Source: Mucilaginibacter aurantiaciroseus
Lineage (GTDB): Bacteria > Bacteroidota > Bacteroidia > Sphingobacteriales > Sphingobacteriaceae
Direction: 5' to 3'
DNA: 64,000 nucleotides
NCBI RefSeq assembly: GCF_024055595.1
Contig: NZ_JAMXOF010000002.1
Span: 868,001 to 932,000 of the forward strand
Position 1 is the stretch's first letter; each line of letters starts with the position of its first letter. Positions 63,189-64,000 of the stretch are shown here, piece after piece. The notes under the pieces were generated by a model. That model did not search any database. It saw nothing but the letters and a program-made list of their open reading frames with translations, and was not told the DNA's origin. A program made the position numbers and the translations under genes.

Positions 63189-64000
63189 TTACCAGATACG
63201 TACTCTTTCGTTTTCGGCTTTATAGTTTTTATCGCCAGGTTGAATGTTAAAAGCCTTGTAAAAAGGAGCAAAATTCATCAACGGGCCGTTTACCCGCCAC
63301 ATAGCCGGTGAATGCGGATTAGTGTTTACGTAGGTGCGCAGAAAAGCATCCCTTGTTTTCACGCGCCAGATCCTGGCTATCGATAAAAAGAAGCGCTGAT
63401 CGGGCGTAAAGCTATCAATCTTGTCATCGCTTTTACCTTGTTCAGTCATTTTAAACGCATCATAAGCGATGGCTACACCGCCATTGTCTGCCGTATTTTC
63501 TCCTAATGTTAACGGCCCTTTAATATGCACCGTATCTAAAACGGTGAATGAGCTATACAGGTTAGAAAGCTGCGTTGTTTTTTCTTTAAACTTGCGTAAG
63601 TCTTCTTTTGTCCACCAGTTTTTTACGTTGCCGTCTTTATCATACTGGGCACCCTGATCGTCAAAAGCGTGGGTCATCTCATGGCCGATCACCATGCCGA
63701 TACCACCGTAATTGATAGCGTCGTCTGCCGAGAAATCAAAATAAGGATATTGCAAGATACCCGCGGGAAACACAATTTCGTTAACAGGAGGATTATAATA
63801 TGCTGTTACTGTAGATGGTGTTGTTCCCCATTCTGTTTTATCAACCGGCTTATTCAGCTTTGCCAGCTCAAACTGAAAATCATTTTTGTTAAGCGATAGG
63901 GTATTTTCAAAAAATTTAGTCCTGCTGACCTGTACCTTGTCGTAGTTGCGCCACTTATCCGGGTAACCTATCTTCTTCGTAAAAGTATACAACTTCTCTT
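63189..64000 (-). CDS. M13 family (neprilysin-like) metallopeptidase, 5' end beyond window
   Basis: The C-terminal part of a zinc peptidase; the N-terminus lies beyond the right edge. The zinc motif is VIGHEMTHAFDDQGAQYDKD (H-E-x-x-H), with GENTADNGGVAIAYDAF supplying the third ligand and the catalytic Asp. The C-terminal RVNGPLMNFAPFYKAFNIQP ends ...ENERVRIW, typical of M13 with its final Trp. The family cleaves small peptides at the cell envelope. The signal peptide and N-terminal domain cannot be checked. Confidence 0.93.
   Translation of the reverse strand, partial: EKLYTFTKKIGYPDKWRNYDKVQVSRTKFFENTLSLNKNDFQFELAKLNKPVDKTEWGTTPSTVTAYYNPPVNEIVFPAGILQYPYFDFSADDAINYGGIGMVIGHEMTHAFDDQGAQYDKDGNVKNWWTKEDLRKFKEKTTQLSNLYSSFTVLDTVHIKGPLTLGENTADNGGVAIAYDAFKMTEQGKSDDKIDSFTPDQRFFLSIARIWRVKTRDAFLRTYVNTNPHSPAMWRVNGPLMNFAPFYKAFNIQPGDKNYKAENERVRIW

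Noticed and set aside
1..64000. tRNA, rRNA or CRISPR loci
   Set aside because: None seen on reading both strands; a covariance-model scan was not available to confirm.

Overview
The window is from a Bacteroidota chromosome, most likely family Sphingobacteriaceae and Mucilaginibacter-like. This is inferred from a SusC/SusD pair, many SPII lipoproteins, FG-GAP/ASPIC-UnbV proteins, Bacteroidota-type -7 elements (TAnnTTTG) before several housekeeping genes, the ftsK-lolA and pyrR-pyrB gene orders, and protein resemblance. I see no rRNA, tRNA, CRISPR array, integrase or insertion sequence. Both ends cut genes: a DUF72 gene on the left and an M13 peptidase on the right.

Layout. 1-7.9 kb: DUF72 protein, two small frame-broken ORFs, an amidase lipoprotein, a translationally coupled set of two tandem secreted paralogues and a nucleotide pyrophosphatase/phosphodiesterase-like enzyme, a lipoprotein, a frame-broken BLUF photoreceptor gene and a PhnP-like metal hydrolase. 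8-18.5 kb: a NagX-like membrane acyltransferase, a ChbG/YdjC deacetylase, lolA and ftsK, an ankyrin protein, a serine beta-lactamase-like gene killed by one stop codon, an Fpg/Nei glycosylase and a YitT protein. 18.6-34.4 kb: a catalytically degenerate Nudix regulator divergent from a GH3 beta-glucosidase, then susC, susD and three lipoprotein genes (FG-GAP/ASPIC-UnbV protein, vanadium-haloperoxidase/PAP2 enzyme, and a fusion of a c-type haem motif with FG-GAP repeats). This is the most interesting locus in the window.

34.4-51.9 kb: a gene remnant, a subclass B1 metallo-beta-lactamase with all zinc ligands, beta-phosphoglucomutase, ferritin with a convergent [2Fe-2S] protein, a thermonuclease-like lipoprotein, a penicillin-acylase family enzyme, a SYLF protein, a LuxE-like adenylate-forming enzyme, tyrS, an AcpH-like protein, rpsA, pyrR-pyrB and a flavin amine oxidase. 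52.1-61.5 kb: a cytoplasmic alpha-glucan module of GH65 phosphorylase, GH13 amylase, GH31 alpha-glucosidase and branching enzyme. Beta-phosphoglucomutase, 16 kb away, would process the beta-glucose-1-phosphate made by GH65. 61.6-64 kb: a short-chain dehydrogenase remnant, a PPK2 kinase and the M13 peptidase.

Two themes run across the window. At least six genes are broken or partial: two small ORFs at 1.1-1.7 kb, BLUF, the beta-lactamase-like gene, the 34.4 kb remnant and the SDR. The intergenic spaces carry many hairpin-forming inverted repeats, one of which supplies the last codons of the GH65 gene.
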